This document shows, one piece after another, positions 1 to 12,190 of a stretch of DNA of 64,000 nucleotides. The position numbers and the translations under genes are program-made. The notes under the pieces were generated by a model, which searched no databases, was not told where the DNA came from, and saw nothing but the letters and a program-made list of their open reading frames with translations. The number at the start of each line of letters is the position of its first letter. Within the stretch, counting starts at the first letter, position 1. The stretch lies in NCBI RefSeq assembly GCF_036711975.1, contig NC_091966.1, positions 41,361,501 to 41,425,500 on the forward strand. The letters are read 5' to 3'. The stretch is from Onthophagus taurus. Its lineage: Eukaryota; Arthropoda; Insecta; Coleoptera; Scarabaeidae.

Positions 1-1200
1 CAGGAATTTTTAAATGTAATCTAAGAAACTGTAAAAGTTGCATATTAGCTTCAATACAATATATCTTAAGAACTAAGAATGATATTTTAAAACGGACTTG
101 TTCATTAGAAAGTAGATACTTTGTTTATTAATTTATTGAAGTTAGATAAGATTTTTCCAAGAAATCAATTTTTCAGGAATTTTTAAATTTCATCTAAGAA
201 ATAGTAAAAGCTGGATTAGCTTCAATACAATATATCTCAAGAACTAAGAATGATATTTCAAATGGACTTGTTCATTAGAAAGTAGATACTTTGTTTAGTA
301 ATTTATAGAAGTTTGATAAGATTTTTGCAAGAAATCAATTTTTCAGGAATTTTTAAATGTAATCTAAGAAACGGTAAAAGTTGGCATATTAGCTTCAAAA
401 AAATATATCTCAAGAACTAAGAATGATATTTCAAAACAGACTTGTTCAATATAAAGTAGATACTTCGTTTAGTAATTTATAGAAGTTTCATGAGATTTTT
501 CCAAGAAATCAGTTTTTCAGGAATTTTTAAATGTAATCTAAGAAACTGTAAAAGTTGCATATTAGCTTCAATACAATATATCTTAAGAACTAAGAATGAT
601 ATTTTAAAACGGACTTGTTCATTAGAAAGTAGATACTTTGTTTATTAATTTATTGAAGTTAGATAAGATTTTTCCAAGAAATCAATTTTTCAGGAATTTT
701 TAAATTTCATCTAAGAAACTGTAAAAGTTGGCATATTAGCTTCAATACAATATATCTCAAGAACTAAGAATGATATTTCAAAACGGACTTGTTCATTAAA
801 AAGTAGATACTCTGTTTAGTAATTTATAGAAGTTTGATAAGATTTTCCCAAGAAATCACTTTTCAGGAAATTTTAAATGTAATCTAAAAAACGGTAAAAG
901 TTGGCATATTAGCTTCAATACAATATATCTCAAGAACTAAGAATGATATTTCAAAACAGACTTGTTCATTAAAAAGTAGATACTTTGTTTAGTAATTTAT
1001 AGAAGTTTGATAAGATTTTTCCAAGAAATCAGTTTTTCAGGAATTTTTAAATGTAATCTAAGAAACGGTAAAAGTTGGCATATTAGCTTCAATACAATAT
1101 ATCTCAAGAACTAAGAATGATATTTCAAAACGGACTTGTTCAATAGACTTTATTTAATAATTTATACAAATTTGATAAGAATTTTCCAAGAATTTCAAAA
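1..1200. repeat. Satellite array, about 173-bp monomer, seven copies
   Basis: Monomers begin with CAGGAATTTTTAAAT at about 1, 174, 344, 518, 691, 864 and 1038, so spacing is 170-174 bp. Copies differ by scattered substitutions and 1-3 bp indels. The copies at 1 and 518 look closer to each other than to their neighbours, which hints at a three-monomer higher-order period. The array runs off the left edge and decays after about 1200. No coding potential. Confidence 0.93.
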
Positions 1201-1264
1201 ATCCAAGTTTTCAGACTATTCCCAAAACCGAAGATGGCAAGGAACCTGTGAAAGTTGGTAAGAT

Positions 1265-1774
1265 TTAATTATTCTTCACTTCATCGTCTATCTTCATCTT
1301 GTAATGCGGACAATCAGCTATCTTTCCATTTTTTTGGAGATCGTCTTGGCGATCTTTAGAATGCTGATCTGCAATTTCTGCTAAATTCCTTTCTGTTCGT
1401 GAAACATGCTCGTTCCAAGGTACATTTTCCATCTGAGATTTATCCCGAATTTCTTTATTCTTCCTTCTTCTGTAATCCCATACTTGGTGTAGTTTCTTAC
1501 TCTACCTTCTGGTTTTTTACTTCAAGTTTACATCTGCACTTTTCTCCATGTATTGCTACAGTTTTTCTTTTAGGAACTGTTTTATATTTTACGCACTTAT
1601 TCTATGATTTCGTCTATTAAAATATTGAAGAGCAATGAGCTGACGATGTTATTTTGCATCATACTCACATTCAAAGATCTTACTTTGTCCTCAAGATATG
1701 CATGTTTATACGTTTTGGGATATTCAGCAAAATTTTCTTCAATGTTTACATTCCCCATTTGATCAAGATATTGC
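1265..1774 (-). CDS. Probable last two exons of an unidentified gene
   Basis: Two minus-strand blocks look like spliced coding sequence. The upstream exon (1774..1669) follows a pyrimidine-rich tract ending in GAG and ends in AAT before a consensus donor GTGAGT; it encodes a stretch beginning QYLDQMGNVNIEEN. The downstream block (about 1498..1265) stays open for 77 codons, contains MENVPWNEHVSRTERNLAEI, is rich in charged residues, and ends in TAA at 1265-1267. Joining them in phase 0 removes an intron of about 170 bp, though the acceptor (GGTAG) has a weak pyrimidine tract. The peptide is hydrophilic, lacks repeats, and does not resemble a transposase. I do not recognise the family. The 5' exons would lie further right; none is clear. 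Confidence 0.42.
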
Positions 1775-1829
1775 CTCACCCAGTATAAAATAAAGTAAAA
1801 AAAGAAAACCTTACATTTCAAATTCGAAC

Positions 1830-2428
1830 AGGAAGAAATCTTTTAACGTAAATATTTAAAAATCGATTATTTGTTCCACTTAAATGAAGTGTTAATGTTA
1901 ACAGGAAGCAGGCATAATTTTTATTTCGTCTTTAATTCATCAATACTTCGATTACGTTTAATAAATTTTGAGAACATAAAGAATTCGGCCGTAAATAATA
2001 AACAGAAAGCACGTGTATATAATAATGTAATAATTTTTGTTTACGACCGTTTTATTTTTTACCTTCTCCATGGTAATATAAATTTAATTTATCGTTTAGA
2101 GTTAAAATTGTTCAAAGATTATTTTAGGCCGAACGAAATATTTGTAAATTTTTTTGTATGCGCACTAAATTAAAATGAATAATATCGGTAAACCTATTAA
2201 TCAAAGCTATATTAATAAGAAATTTACCTTTCGGTTGAAATAAAAATAAATTCTTAAATAGTTCTTGAAGGTGAAGAAACAATAACAAGAAAAACGTTTT
2301 TGTTGTATCCAATTAATTAAAATCACCAAATCACTGTTAATTGTTAATTAAATTTGTGTCACATTTTCTTTTTGTTAGAAATTAATAAATAAATCGTACG
2401 TAGCATTTTTGAGAAAAGATTTTTTTAT
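1830..2428. other. AT-rich sequence, no gene supported
   Basis: There are scattered short open frames on both strands, none with an ATG, splice context and composition that convince. A minus-strand open stretch (2312..2230) ending at a possible donor (AAAG then GTAAAT) could be an upstream exon of the gene at 1265-1774, but nothing else supports it. Confidence 0.4.
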
Positions 2429-2557
2429 TTATCGGAAAAACGCGGAACCGTTTAAACCCGCGAAGTTCCGACAATGTACTAAAATGTGCCAACAACGAGC
2501 CGCCCGTGAACAGTTTATCGGCGCCGACGTCGCGACGCTCAACAACAACAACGCCAT
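2429..2557 (-). CDS. Small ORF (42 codons) in a CpG-richer island
   Basis: The ATG at 2557-2555 opens a 42-codon frame (start MALLLLSVATSAPINC) that ends in TAA at 2431-2429. It lies in a block (about 2447-2560) markedly richer in G+C and CpG than its surroundings. The hydrophobic start could be a short leader. Alternatively the block is a promoter or 5' leader for the minus-strand gene ending at 1265. No family is recognised and expression is unknown. Confidence 0.25.
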   Translation of the reverse strand: MALLLLSVATSAPINCSRAARCWHILVHCRNFAGLNGSAFFR

Positions 2558-2965
2558 CTATAAAATCTAATCAAAAATTTTAATGATAAACAAATTATTA
2601 TTTCATATAAACATATTTATATATATAAATTGAGAAAAAATTAATTATATATATATTTTTTAATGTCAAATTAATTAAATTAAATCGTATTTATGTAAAT
2701 AAACAAATATATAAAATTGTGATATAAATATCGTTTAAATTTTATTTAAAATAGTTAATTGGTGAAATATAGTTTGTTATTTTAAGGGAGCAACACGCGA
2801 TCCTGCGCCTAACTTAACACAGCGCGGTCGGCTTTGGAAATAAATAAACATTATCGAAACGCGTCATAGGTTATGTATAGAACTCGGTATCCGTGTCGTC
2901 ATAGTTCTAAAATTTGCCCGCTAGGCGTCATAGATCAAGGCAGTAGGCGCATTGTTCCAGTTCCG
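2447..2965. promoter_or_regulatory. Two CpG-richer islands, possible promoter region
   Basis: Two islands (about 2447-2560 and 2790-2965) with many CpGs stand out from the surrounding sequence and flank an AT-rich stretch with TATATA runs. In AT-rich insect genomes such islands often mark promoters or first exons. No gene can be assigned; a minus-strand gene reading towards 1265 is the likeliest owner. Confidence 0.25.
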
Positions 2966-3420
2966 ATTTGAACATCGTAGACAACCGTGCCAATAAATTA
3001 TCACCGCACTTGCAATTGTTTCCGGATGACGTCACAAAAACGCTTTTTGTTAATAATTAATTCCCATAAAATGTATGAGGTGTGTATACTCTATTTTTTA
3101 ATTCGGAGGAGTGTTTTCAAATTGAAGCGCCAAAAAGAAGGGTTGCTATTGGTCAGTTTTGAGCAAAAATTACACTAGGAAAATTCGAGATGTTGCTGGC
3201 TGTCTAGAAACATTCGGGTTTAGCCGCATGTTTCTCAGTATGGCTAAACCCGAATGATTCTAGTTCTAGTGTTACTTCTAGTGATAGTGCAAAAGTCGTG
3301 CAAAAATCGTCATTCGGGTTTAGCCGTGCGTCTGAAGACGTTTAATAAAAATATAACACACAGTAATATCTGATGCTAACTAGCGCTATCTACCACCGCC
3401 ACTAGAACTAGTGCTAGTGT
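2966..3420. repeat. Dispersed repeat with hairpin and CTAG-rich tracts
   Basis: A 15-bp perfect inverted repeat (CATTCGGGTTTAGCC at 3211-3225, complement at 3242-3256) is followed by degenerate CTAGAACTAGTGCTAGTG tracts. Related pieces occur near 7780-8115, 11215-11275, in each unit of 12.5-18.8 kb, and at 18060-18315. The segment 3086-3112 is repeated at 7736-7762. Likely remains of a non-autonomous element family. Confidence 0.7.
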
Positions 3421-3421
3421 A

Positions 3422-6147
3422 CAGGGTGGTTCAAATTCGCTGTCCGAATAGGCTATCTCGGAAACTATAAGAGTTAGACAAAAAGTAGCTTACATGTCAT
3501 GATCTCGTTTTTCGAGAAACTGCTAATGCCGAAAACCTCATAGCGCTATCGTCTTTTGTTTTTCCCCTAGAGGCCAAAATTGGAAATATCGTAAAACCAG
3601 CAAGTGCAATTATCTTCGTTATTATTATAGGTGGAGTATTATAACTAAGACATTATATGGACACTTTTTTACAGAGAATTGGATGACGTAGTCAAAAAAA
3701 TTTTTTCGGTTTTAGATTTTGAGATATCATCACAATTTTCGTTTTTTTAAATGGAAACAAGCACTGATTATTCGCTTATTAAATTCGTTATTTTTTTCTG
3801 ATTACAAAAATATAGGGTTCGACAGGTCTATTTCTTATTGTTTTAGAATAAAGCCAAAAATAAAAATTTTTTATAAAATTTCCATCTAGTATCATCGGCG
3901 AAATTAAATTTACAGTTTCCTGTAAATTACGGGGCGGTAGGTAAAATCTAAAAAGTTAACAATTAAATAAGAAGATAACTTCTGGTATTTAAAAACAAAT
4001 AATTATGTTTATTACACCAACTGTTAATACGGAAATATTTAATGACTTGCATTGCTTCACACTATTTTATTAGCAACTTGATAAATTATTAAGTGGCTGA
4101 TTTTAGAAATTGTAGGTTTACTACATACCTACATTTCTTAATACTTTATGAATAACTTTTAAAAATTTTCACATCTATAAGATTGACATTATTTAATATA
4201 TTATTTGTTTTTGTTAGATCAAATAGTATTTATAAATATTTTATTAACGCAAAGAAATAGTAATTTAACAACAAATACTAATAATTTTATTTTCCAAACA
4301 TTATTAAAACAATGCTACAAAAAATGCTCAAATTGACCTCCTCTTTTTTCGATGCAAATTTCACAACGCTTTCTAACACTGTTTATTGCGTTAAATATAC
4401 TTATATTTGGAATAGAATTGAGACAATGCTCAAAATTTATCTTTAATTCTCTTATATTTCCATTATCCATTAAATATAACTGGTTTTTGATGTAGCCCCA
4501 GAGAAAAAAATCCAGTGGCGTCAAATCCGGTGATCTTGGTGGTCACCGATGGTTTCCGCTGGAACCAATCCAGTTGTCTTCAAAATTAATATTTAAAAAA
4601 TCAGTTATACGCCTAGCAGTATGCGCAGGAGCGCCATCATGTTGAAAATATAGTTTTTCCGCATCACGTAAAGGTAAACCATCAACATATCTTTCAATGT
4701 GGTTTGTTAATATGTTTAAATACCGTTCCGCATTTAAATTTTCTTGGTATATTTGATATGCCAAAACTTCATTATTTAGCAATGCTACCCATACGTTAAA
4801 ACCAAAGCGACCTTGAGTACGCCTTTCAATGGTATTTTGGGGATTAACGTTCGACCATATATGTTGGTTATTTCTGTTAAATATCCCCGCACTGCTAATG
4901 TGTGCTTCATCGGTCCAGATAATTGCTCTACTGAAAACTGGGTTTTCATTAACCTGATCTACGTACCAACGGCAAAATTCAAGCCTTCTTTGGGTATCAC
5001 CATCTCGTAAATGATGCATGATTCGAGGAACGTATGGCTTATACTTGTGTTTATGTAAAACACGAAGACAGCGATTTCTGGAAATACCAAGATCATTCTC
5101 CATTTCGCGGCTTGATATCGACGAATTTGCTGTAACTGCCGCTAAAACATTTATTTCTTCGTCTTCATTTTCTTTATAATACGATTTTGGTCTAGGCTTT
5201 TTAAAAGAACCGAATGTTTTTAAATTTTTTTCTAAACGACTAAATATTTTCGCATTTGGCTGCCTTCTTTCCGGGTATCTATTAAAATACAACTCTGCAG
5301 CCAATTCACTACTTTTATTTTGTAATATGTAACATTCTAACATGTCAAACTTTTCAAAGTTTTCGTAATTCATCTTTAAAACAGGATTTTTAAAGTGACA
5401 CTTTTTGAATACAAACAAATGTTGCTATGTTTATTTGAATTCAAAAGAAAAATATATGAGCGCCATCTATCAATAATTTATTAAGTCATTTAATAATAAT
5501 ATTAAATATTAATAAAAAATGTGAAATAATGCAATCTATTCCAACTTTTGTGTAAAACATATATAAATTAAATAGTTCAACAAATTTATTTGTTTCAGAC
5601 ATCAGAAATTTGTTTTTTTAATTTTTAGTTATAGTACCATAATTTACAGGAAACTGTAAATTTAATTTCGTCGATGACACTAGATGGAAATTTAAAAAAA
5701 AAGTTTATTTTTGGCTTTATTCTAAAACAATAAGAAATAGACCTGTCGAACCCTATATTTTTGTAATCAGAAAAAATATAACGAATTTAATAAGCGAATA
5801 ATCAGTGGTTGTTTCCATTTAAAAAAACGAAAATTGTGATGATATCTCAAAATCTAAAACCGAAAAAATTTTTTTGACTACGTCATCCAATTCTCTGTAA
5901 AAAAGTGTCCATATAATGTCTTAGTTATAATACTCCACCTATAATAATAACGAAGATAATTGCACTTGCTGGTTTTACGATATTTCCAATTTTGGCCTCT
6001 AGGGGAAAAACAAAAGACGATAGCGCTTTGAGGTTTTTGGCATTAGCAGAATCTCGAAAAACGAGATCATGACATGTAAGCTACTTTTTTTCTAACTCTT
6101 ATAGTTTCCGAGATAGCCTATTCGGACATCGAATTTGAACCAGCCTG
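3422..6147 (-). mobile_element. Tc1/mariner-superfamily element, DD41D-type, full-length but inactive
   Basis: The termini are long inverted repeats: CAGGGTGGTTCAAATTCG from 3422 matches its complement ending at 6147 with one or two mismatches, and the similarity continues inward for several hundred bases. TA dinucleotides flank both ends (3420-3421 and 6148-6149), the usual target of this superfamily. The element is 2726 bp and carries one minus-strand transposase frame (5373..4315). The right-hand TA is shared with a second, shorter element starting at 6150. Confidence 0.93.
4315..5373 (-). pseudogene. Mariner-like transposase with one nonsense codon
   Basis: A DDE/D transposase of about 352 codons. 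Translation should start at the ATG at 5373 (peptide MNYENFEKFDMLECYI); upstream in-frame codons are not ATG. The N-terminal half holds helix-turn-helix-like segments. The catalytic region shows IIWTDEAH, then YFQHDGAPAHTA, then SPDLTPLDFFLWG. Counting the in-frame TGA (4545-4543) as one residue, the second and third aspartates are separated by 41 residues, so DD41D-like spacing. That TGA sits where the related copy at 21.7 kb has tryptophan. The reading frame is otherwise intact to the stop at 4315, so this is a recently dead copy. Confidence 0.9.
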
Positions 6148-6149
6148 TA

Positions 6150-7124
6150 CAGGGTGGTTCAAAAAAACCAGCAAGTGCAATTATCTTGGTTATTATTATA
6201 GGTGGAGTATTATAACTAAGACATTATATGGACAGTTTTTTACAGAGAATTTGATGACGTAGTCAAAAAAAAATTTTCGGTTTTATATTTTGAGACATTG
6301 TGACAATTTTGGTTTTTTTAAATGGAAATAACCACTAATTATTTATTATTAAATTCGCTATTTTTTGTTTGATTACAAAAATATGGGGTTAGATAGGTCT
6401 ATTTCTTATTGTTTTAGAATAAAGCTAAAAATAAATTTTTTTTTTGGTGTCGTCAAAGAAATTAAATTTACAGTTTCCTGTAAATTACGGTACTATAACT
6501 AAAAATTATTCTACTAAAAATGTATATAAAATTTACTTTATTTTCTAATATGTAACATTCAAAGATGTTAAACTTTTCGTAATTTTCGTAATCCATATTA
6601 AAAAACAAATATTGCTGTTTATTTGAATTAAAAAAAAATTTAAAAAATATATATATGATCGCCATCTATCAATAATTAATTAAGTCATTTAATAATAATA
6701 TTAAATATTAATAAAAAATGTGAAATAATGCAATCTATTCCAACTTTTGTGTAAAACAAATATAATTATTAAATAGTTCAACAAATGTATTTGTTTCAAA
6801 TATCAGAAATATATTTTTTTAATTATAATTTACAGGAAACTGTAAATTTAATTTCTTTGGCGACACCATTGTCTTTAAATATTACTTTAAATATTACTAT
6901 TTAAAGACAGTGACGACACTAAAAAAAAAAGTTTATTTTTATAATAAGAAATAGACCTGTCAAACCCTATATTTTTGTAATCAGAAAAAATAACAAATTT
7001 AATAAACGAATAGTCAGTGGTTGTTTCTATTTAAAAAATATCAATGTCATAATATCTCAAAATCTAAAACCGAAAACTCTGTAAAAAAGTGTCCATATTC
7101 GGACATCGAATTTGAACCACCCTG
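6150..7124. mobile_element. Internally deleted non-autonomous copy of the same mariner-like family
   Basis: It starts with CAGGGTGGTTC directly after the TA that ends the element at 3422-6147, and ends with the complement (GAACCACCCTG) at 7124 followed by TA. It is 975 bp. Inside it retains a minus-strand relic of the transposase start (MDYENYEKFN, around 6594-6560) and the subterminal blocks seen in the full-length copy, but the catalytic region is gone. Confidence 0.88.
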
Positions 7125-7126
7125 TA

Positions 7127-8107
7127 CAACCCAGTTGAACACTGGAAATTTTAGTTACCTTAAAAGCGGCAAAACCTAACCCGAAAATTAGATACTGGTT
7201 GTAGAATAGACTTGAAACTGCTAAGAGAAGACTGTATTTGATGATAGTAGACAAAATAGATACTGTTGGCAGAAGACTGAAAAATGCTAATAGAAATCTG
7301 CATCAGCAGTCAGCAACCTTCTATCCCAACACTATGGAAATGACTGGAATCTTGATATCCACAAACACGTCCTAGATAAAGCTGAACATTTCAATGACGT
7401 CGAACTTGATGAAAATGATCATTTGTGTGAGCCTCAAGAGGATATTCCTGAACTACACGTTTGTGTTATTTTGCTGCTCGTATTTTTGCTAAAATAAAAA
7501 ATGTTTTCTTCTATTGTTGTCATTCTTCTGCGACAAAATCATTCTGCAAAGTTGTTTGGTGCAAAACTTACATTTTCCAAAAGCACGCAGCAAAACTCAC
7601 ATTCTCCCAACAAAAAATTACAATATCATAAATGTGGTTATCTTCAACTAAGTTTTCAGTATATCATTTTTCATAATTACATTTTTTTTTGCGATTTCCC
7701 AAAAACTGCTTATGACGGATGTGATTTTTGCAACTATACTCTATTTTTTAATTCGGAGGAGTAAAATGAAATGAATGTTTCTAGTTCTCGGTCTAATGTT
7801 AGTTCTAGTTTTACTCTAACGCTACAATTAATACAAGACCTAGAAATAGAATCATTCGGGTTTAACCGTCTTGAAAAACGTGCGGCTAAATCTGAATGTT
7901 TCTAGATCTAGGTCTAGTGTTAGTACTATTTTTCATTCAAGAAAAATATACGGCTAAATATACTTAAAACGGCCAAACCTGTATGTTTTTAGTTTTAGGT
8001 CAAATGTTAGTTCTAGTGACAGTGCTAGGTAGCGCTGGTTAGCATTAGATATCACTGTGTTGCATATTTTTATTGAATTAAAACTAGAACTAACACTAGA
8101 CCTAGAA
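7127..8107. other. Repeat-derived sequence, possible degenerate coding scrap
   Basis: No intact gene. Plus-strand 7318-7497 is open and reads like a degenerate protein fragment (DWNLDIHKHVLDKAEHFND) of unknown origin. The part from 7736 repeats the segment at 3086-3112, and 7780-8107 holds CTAG-rich tracts with GGGTTTA hairpin pieces as at 3.2 kb. I read it as transposon debris. Confidence 0.45.
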
Positions 8108-9205
8108 CTAGAAAGTTTCTAGTGTTCTGCCAGCAGTTCCACACTTCTGCCAGCTGTATATAATCTTCTGGAAGCAGTAAATAATCTTTTGCAAGTAGTA
8201 AGTACCCCTCTACAAGCAATTTCTACTCTTATATTACCAATATTTTGTCTTCCATTGGAAGTATTTAGTCTTTTACGTACAATGACTTCTTATGAGGAGC
8301 ATCGAATATTACATTAAGAATATTTAGTGTTCTGCCAAGAGTTTTCAGACTCCTGCTAGCAATATTTAATCTTTTTTCATTGAGTCTAGTCTTCTATTAT
8401 CAGTATGTGCTCTTTTTCAAGCACTATTGGTCATCTGCAAGGAGTAGCTAGCTGTTTACATGCAATATCTAGTCAACGGTAAACAGTAAGTGGTTTTCTG
8501 CAAGCGATTAGTACTCTTTATTATGTAGTACAAAGTCTTTTATTAGCAGAGCCTAGTTTTCCATTAGCAATGTTTTATCTACTGTAAACAGATGCAGACT
8601 TCTATTAGCATTCTTTAGTCTTCTGCCAGCAGTATCTAGTCTTTTGTAAGCACTAAGTAGTCTTATATAAGTAATATTTTATCTACTACCATCAAATGCA
8701 GTCTTCTCTTAGTAGATGCGGCACAGAACAGAATGAAGGAGGCTCTTAGAACAGGCTAAGTTCCACAAAAGGTTTTCATTTCACTGATGATGATGTAAAT
8801 CATCATGTTTTATTATCTCATGTTTTATTATCAATCGTTACATACAAAAGGTCGTCAACCATGTGAGTTAATGTAATTACAACGAAAATATAGAAGAAAA
8901 TATTAATTTTTTTCAAGTAATCATCAGTAGTATTAAGTAACTACTTATCTACTAGAAATATTAGATGTTACATAAAGGGCATCTAATCCATTAGTAGTAT
9001 ATAATCTTCTATTACCACTAAGTACCTTTCTACAAGCAGCGTTTGTATCTAGTCTTCTGACACCAGTATCTAGATTTCTGACATCAGTATCTAAGCTTCT
9101 GTATCAGTATCTAGACTTCTGCTAGCAGTATCTAGTTTTTGTAAGGAGGATTTAGTCTCCCGTTAACAATATTTAATCTTTTACATGCAGTACCCACCAT
9201 TCTCC
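8108..9205. repeat. Highly degenerate short tandem repeat (about 30-bp phrases)
   Basis: Phrases such as AGTATCTAGTCTTCTGCCAG recur every 25-35 bases in diverged form (for example around 8115, 8165, 8620, 9045-9140). Purity is low and the array is interrupted near 8720-8940, so it looks like an old minisatellite. No coding frame survives. Confidence 0.6.
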
Positions 9206-10854
9206 ATGAACTGTACTGTCACAATGATATATGATGTTGAATTTTTATTTTGACCTGCACAACCATCCGATATTAACAGAATTTGTGAGGTGAGTAGTTT
9301 CTAGAGTAATCACAAAAAGAGATATCATTAGATCCTTTTGAACATCCCTTTACTATGGTAAAATTATAAACCTAGACTTGTCTGCTATAGTATGGCGCCT
9401 GGTCGGGAATCTTGGGAAAAGGCTGGTTCTTTTGGAAATCGAATGATAAGATCAATAAATCTTTGTCTTCCTAGAGTAGCTGGTAAAAAGCATTAGCTTT
9501 AGCTTTTATTAGCAAAAGCACATTTTTAGATTTGGCCAAAAATATTTTGATCTAAAAGCGTATTATAAATCAAAAACCTATCACACTTAAATGCACTACC
9601 TTTGTGGGAACACTGAGGTAGTCCAGAAATTTCTTGGAAACATGCCTAAAAACAATAAAAGTAAAACAATGTAAATAACATCCAACAAACCTTCTGGCTT
9701 TCTATTGATTGCATTTCCATATACTTGGACTTCTTTTCAGTTTTTTAGCTTTACAGCCTTCTTGACATGGAGTAACTGTAACTTCCATCTCAAAACAATG
9801 TATTTATTGCAGAAAGAATTAAACTAACAGTAAAACAATAACTAAGAATATAATACCTATTATTGTGCCATAAATCTATTGTTGCTGGCTAACTTATAAA
9901 ACTAACATAAACGTCAAAATCAATCAAAACTGCGTTGTGGGCACCTTTTTCATTTTGCTACAACTTTATTGCGCAGAACCCATAACTAACTTTTGACCAA
10001 AAGTGGAGAATGTGAGTTTTGCAACTACACACCTCATACATGTATTAAAAAGGTTTAAAAAAAAAAGATGTTTGAAAAATATAACAAAAAATGTATTTTT
10101 ATTATTAACAGAGTGAGTCAAAGATACTATAAAAAAATATTAATAAATAGGTAATACAAAAAATCAACAAAAAATTTTTTTAATGCGAATCATATTTCAT
10201 TTTGAAAAGTATTGTTTGATTCACCCTGTACATATATGTATATTACATCAAAATGAAAAAATAAATTAGTACTTACTTCGAAAAATATTACCGAATAAAC
10301 TTAATTTAAAATTATAATACAAGGTATGTTATGGCATTATTGGGGCCGTCTCACTATGATACTTTTTAAAATCGTTTCGCTTACATCCGATAAGTTCAAG
10401 TATAAATTTCTGGTTTTGGCATTTTCTTTTAAATTTTTTAACGTTGAACAAGTCTGCAAAAAAAGTTTGATTATTCCAATGTAATCAAGTATATGATACA
10501 AAAATGTAGAAGCATTCAAGTTAATCAATTATATCCTGGTTAAGTTATAAAGTTGTGTTACAATTGATTAACTCGAGTGTAGTTTAAAAAAATTATTATA
10601 AAAGTGCGGGTTATCCAACATTGAGTAGTTCTAACTAAATGAGACTTTGTCCATTGCGTTCTTTTTAAGTAATCATTGAGGAAAATTTTGTCAAAATGCT
10701 CTAAAGATCTAATTTTTTTTGTAGCTACTTTAAGCTGGATATGTTTCTAACAGTATATTTGATTTGTCATTTAAAACTGGTTTTTCTTTGCTATCAACTT
10801 ATTTTGGGCGACCGAGAAGAACACCCTTGAAGTCGTAAGGTACCTATAATTGGA
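9206..10854. other. AT-rich sequence with small repeat pieces, no gene
   Basis: No convincing open frame on either strand. A putative small element with ends CAGAGTGAGTCAAAG (about 10111) and the complement TTTGATTCACCCTG (to about 10226) is present. The piece 9950-10040 shares words with 3060-3080 and 7520-7620. The rest is unassigned. Confidence 0.4.
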
Positions 10855-12190
10855 CCGCGTTATACAGCACTTGACTAAGCAACATTTTATCGTTTTTAGA
10901 GATTTTCATACTGTCTGGTAGGTAAAAGTGCAACTTATCTTAGAAAAAATGCAGAATACCGAAAGACCTAAAATACTATTTTGTTTTAAAGGATAAGCGC
11001 CAATCACGTTATACGATTTCAAGACCGATTTGTATCATACGTCTAAGAACCGACTTAGATACAGCAAGAAATTATACAATAGAAAAAATAGATGAACCTA
11101 CAATTTCGGGCCAGTGTCGTTTTCTAGATGTTAGTATAAAATTAAAAGTTTATGTTTTTTATTTGACTCTACAAATAGATTAACATCTCCCATCTCCAGC
11201 ATAACATATCACTATGTTGCAAATTATTATTGCACTAAAACTAGAACGAAAACTAGAAACATTCGGGTTTAGTCGTGAAAAAAAAAGTTCGAACTTTCAA
11301 CTTTTAATTTTGACATATTTGTCAACTTCATATAAAATCCTTTAAAATGAGTCCAAACTCGACATATTTAACTTTGATATTAATGGAGATACAATCACTT
11401 CCGGTTCGAAACGTCAACGTCTATTTTGACATATTTGTCATCTTCATTAAAAAACCTTTAAAATGAGTCCAAAGATGACGCACTTATCTCAAAAAACAAA
11501 AAAGTTGGAATAAAAAACATTAAACCCGAAGTTAGCAACAATGAAGATAGCAATTTAATTTTTAAATATTAATACCAACCTTAATTTTTGATTTTTTTTT
11601 ATTATATTTTTGTTTTTGTGACAAATATTAAGACATTTTATAAAAATTAAGAATATGTCAAAATGACGTTGACATTTCAAACCGGAAGTTGCTTATATCT
11701 CGAGTAATATTGGAATTAAACGTATCATGTTTGGACTCAATTTAAAGGATTTTTCACGACGATTACAAATATGTCAAAATTGACGTTGACATTCTTAACC
11801 GGAAGTTGACCATATCTTCATTAATATTGAAGAGAAATATGTCGTGTTTGTACTCATTTTAAAGGATTTTTAATGAAGATTACAAATATGTCAAAATTGA
11901 GGTTGACATTTTAAACCTGAAGTTAGTTATCATATAATACAAGTTTTACAACTTTTTAAACTTTAATTTTGTAAATTAGTAACTAATAATCTAATTTCGA
12001 CATTGATATGTGATCTTTTTTAACAAAACAAAAAGAAATATTAAGAAATTCGTTTGTAAAATGGATAAAATGAGAAATGTTAATCTATTTGTAGAGTCTC
12101 TGAAGATGACCAAGGGCCGAAACTGGTTAGACTTAAATTCTATATATAAAATAAAAGCCAGTTTAAAAGTACAAAATCAAACTCTAGATT
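10855..12190 (+). repeat. LINE 3'-end/3'-UTR-like repeat, copy 1
   Basis: This block is the reverse complement of 40150-41690. It begins with ACCGCGTTATACAGCAC, which in the other copy directly overlaps the 3' end of a Jockey-type reverse-transcriptase frame. It continues through sub-repeats containing GTCAAAATTGACGTTGACAT and CCGGAAGTTG, and ends near 12100-12190 with GAAGATGACCAAGGGCCG and a poly-purine tail. I infer that it is the 3' untranslated end of a non-LTR element. The open frame at 12010-12366 crosses it and is not a gene. Confidence 0.65.

Noticed and set aside
1399..1620. Plus-strand 73-codon open frame
   Set aside because: It lies antisense to the better-supported minus-strand exon block, starts at GTG, and has no splice or domain support.
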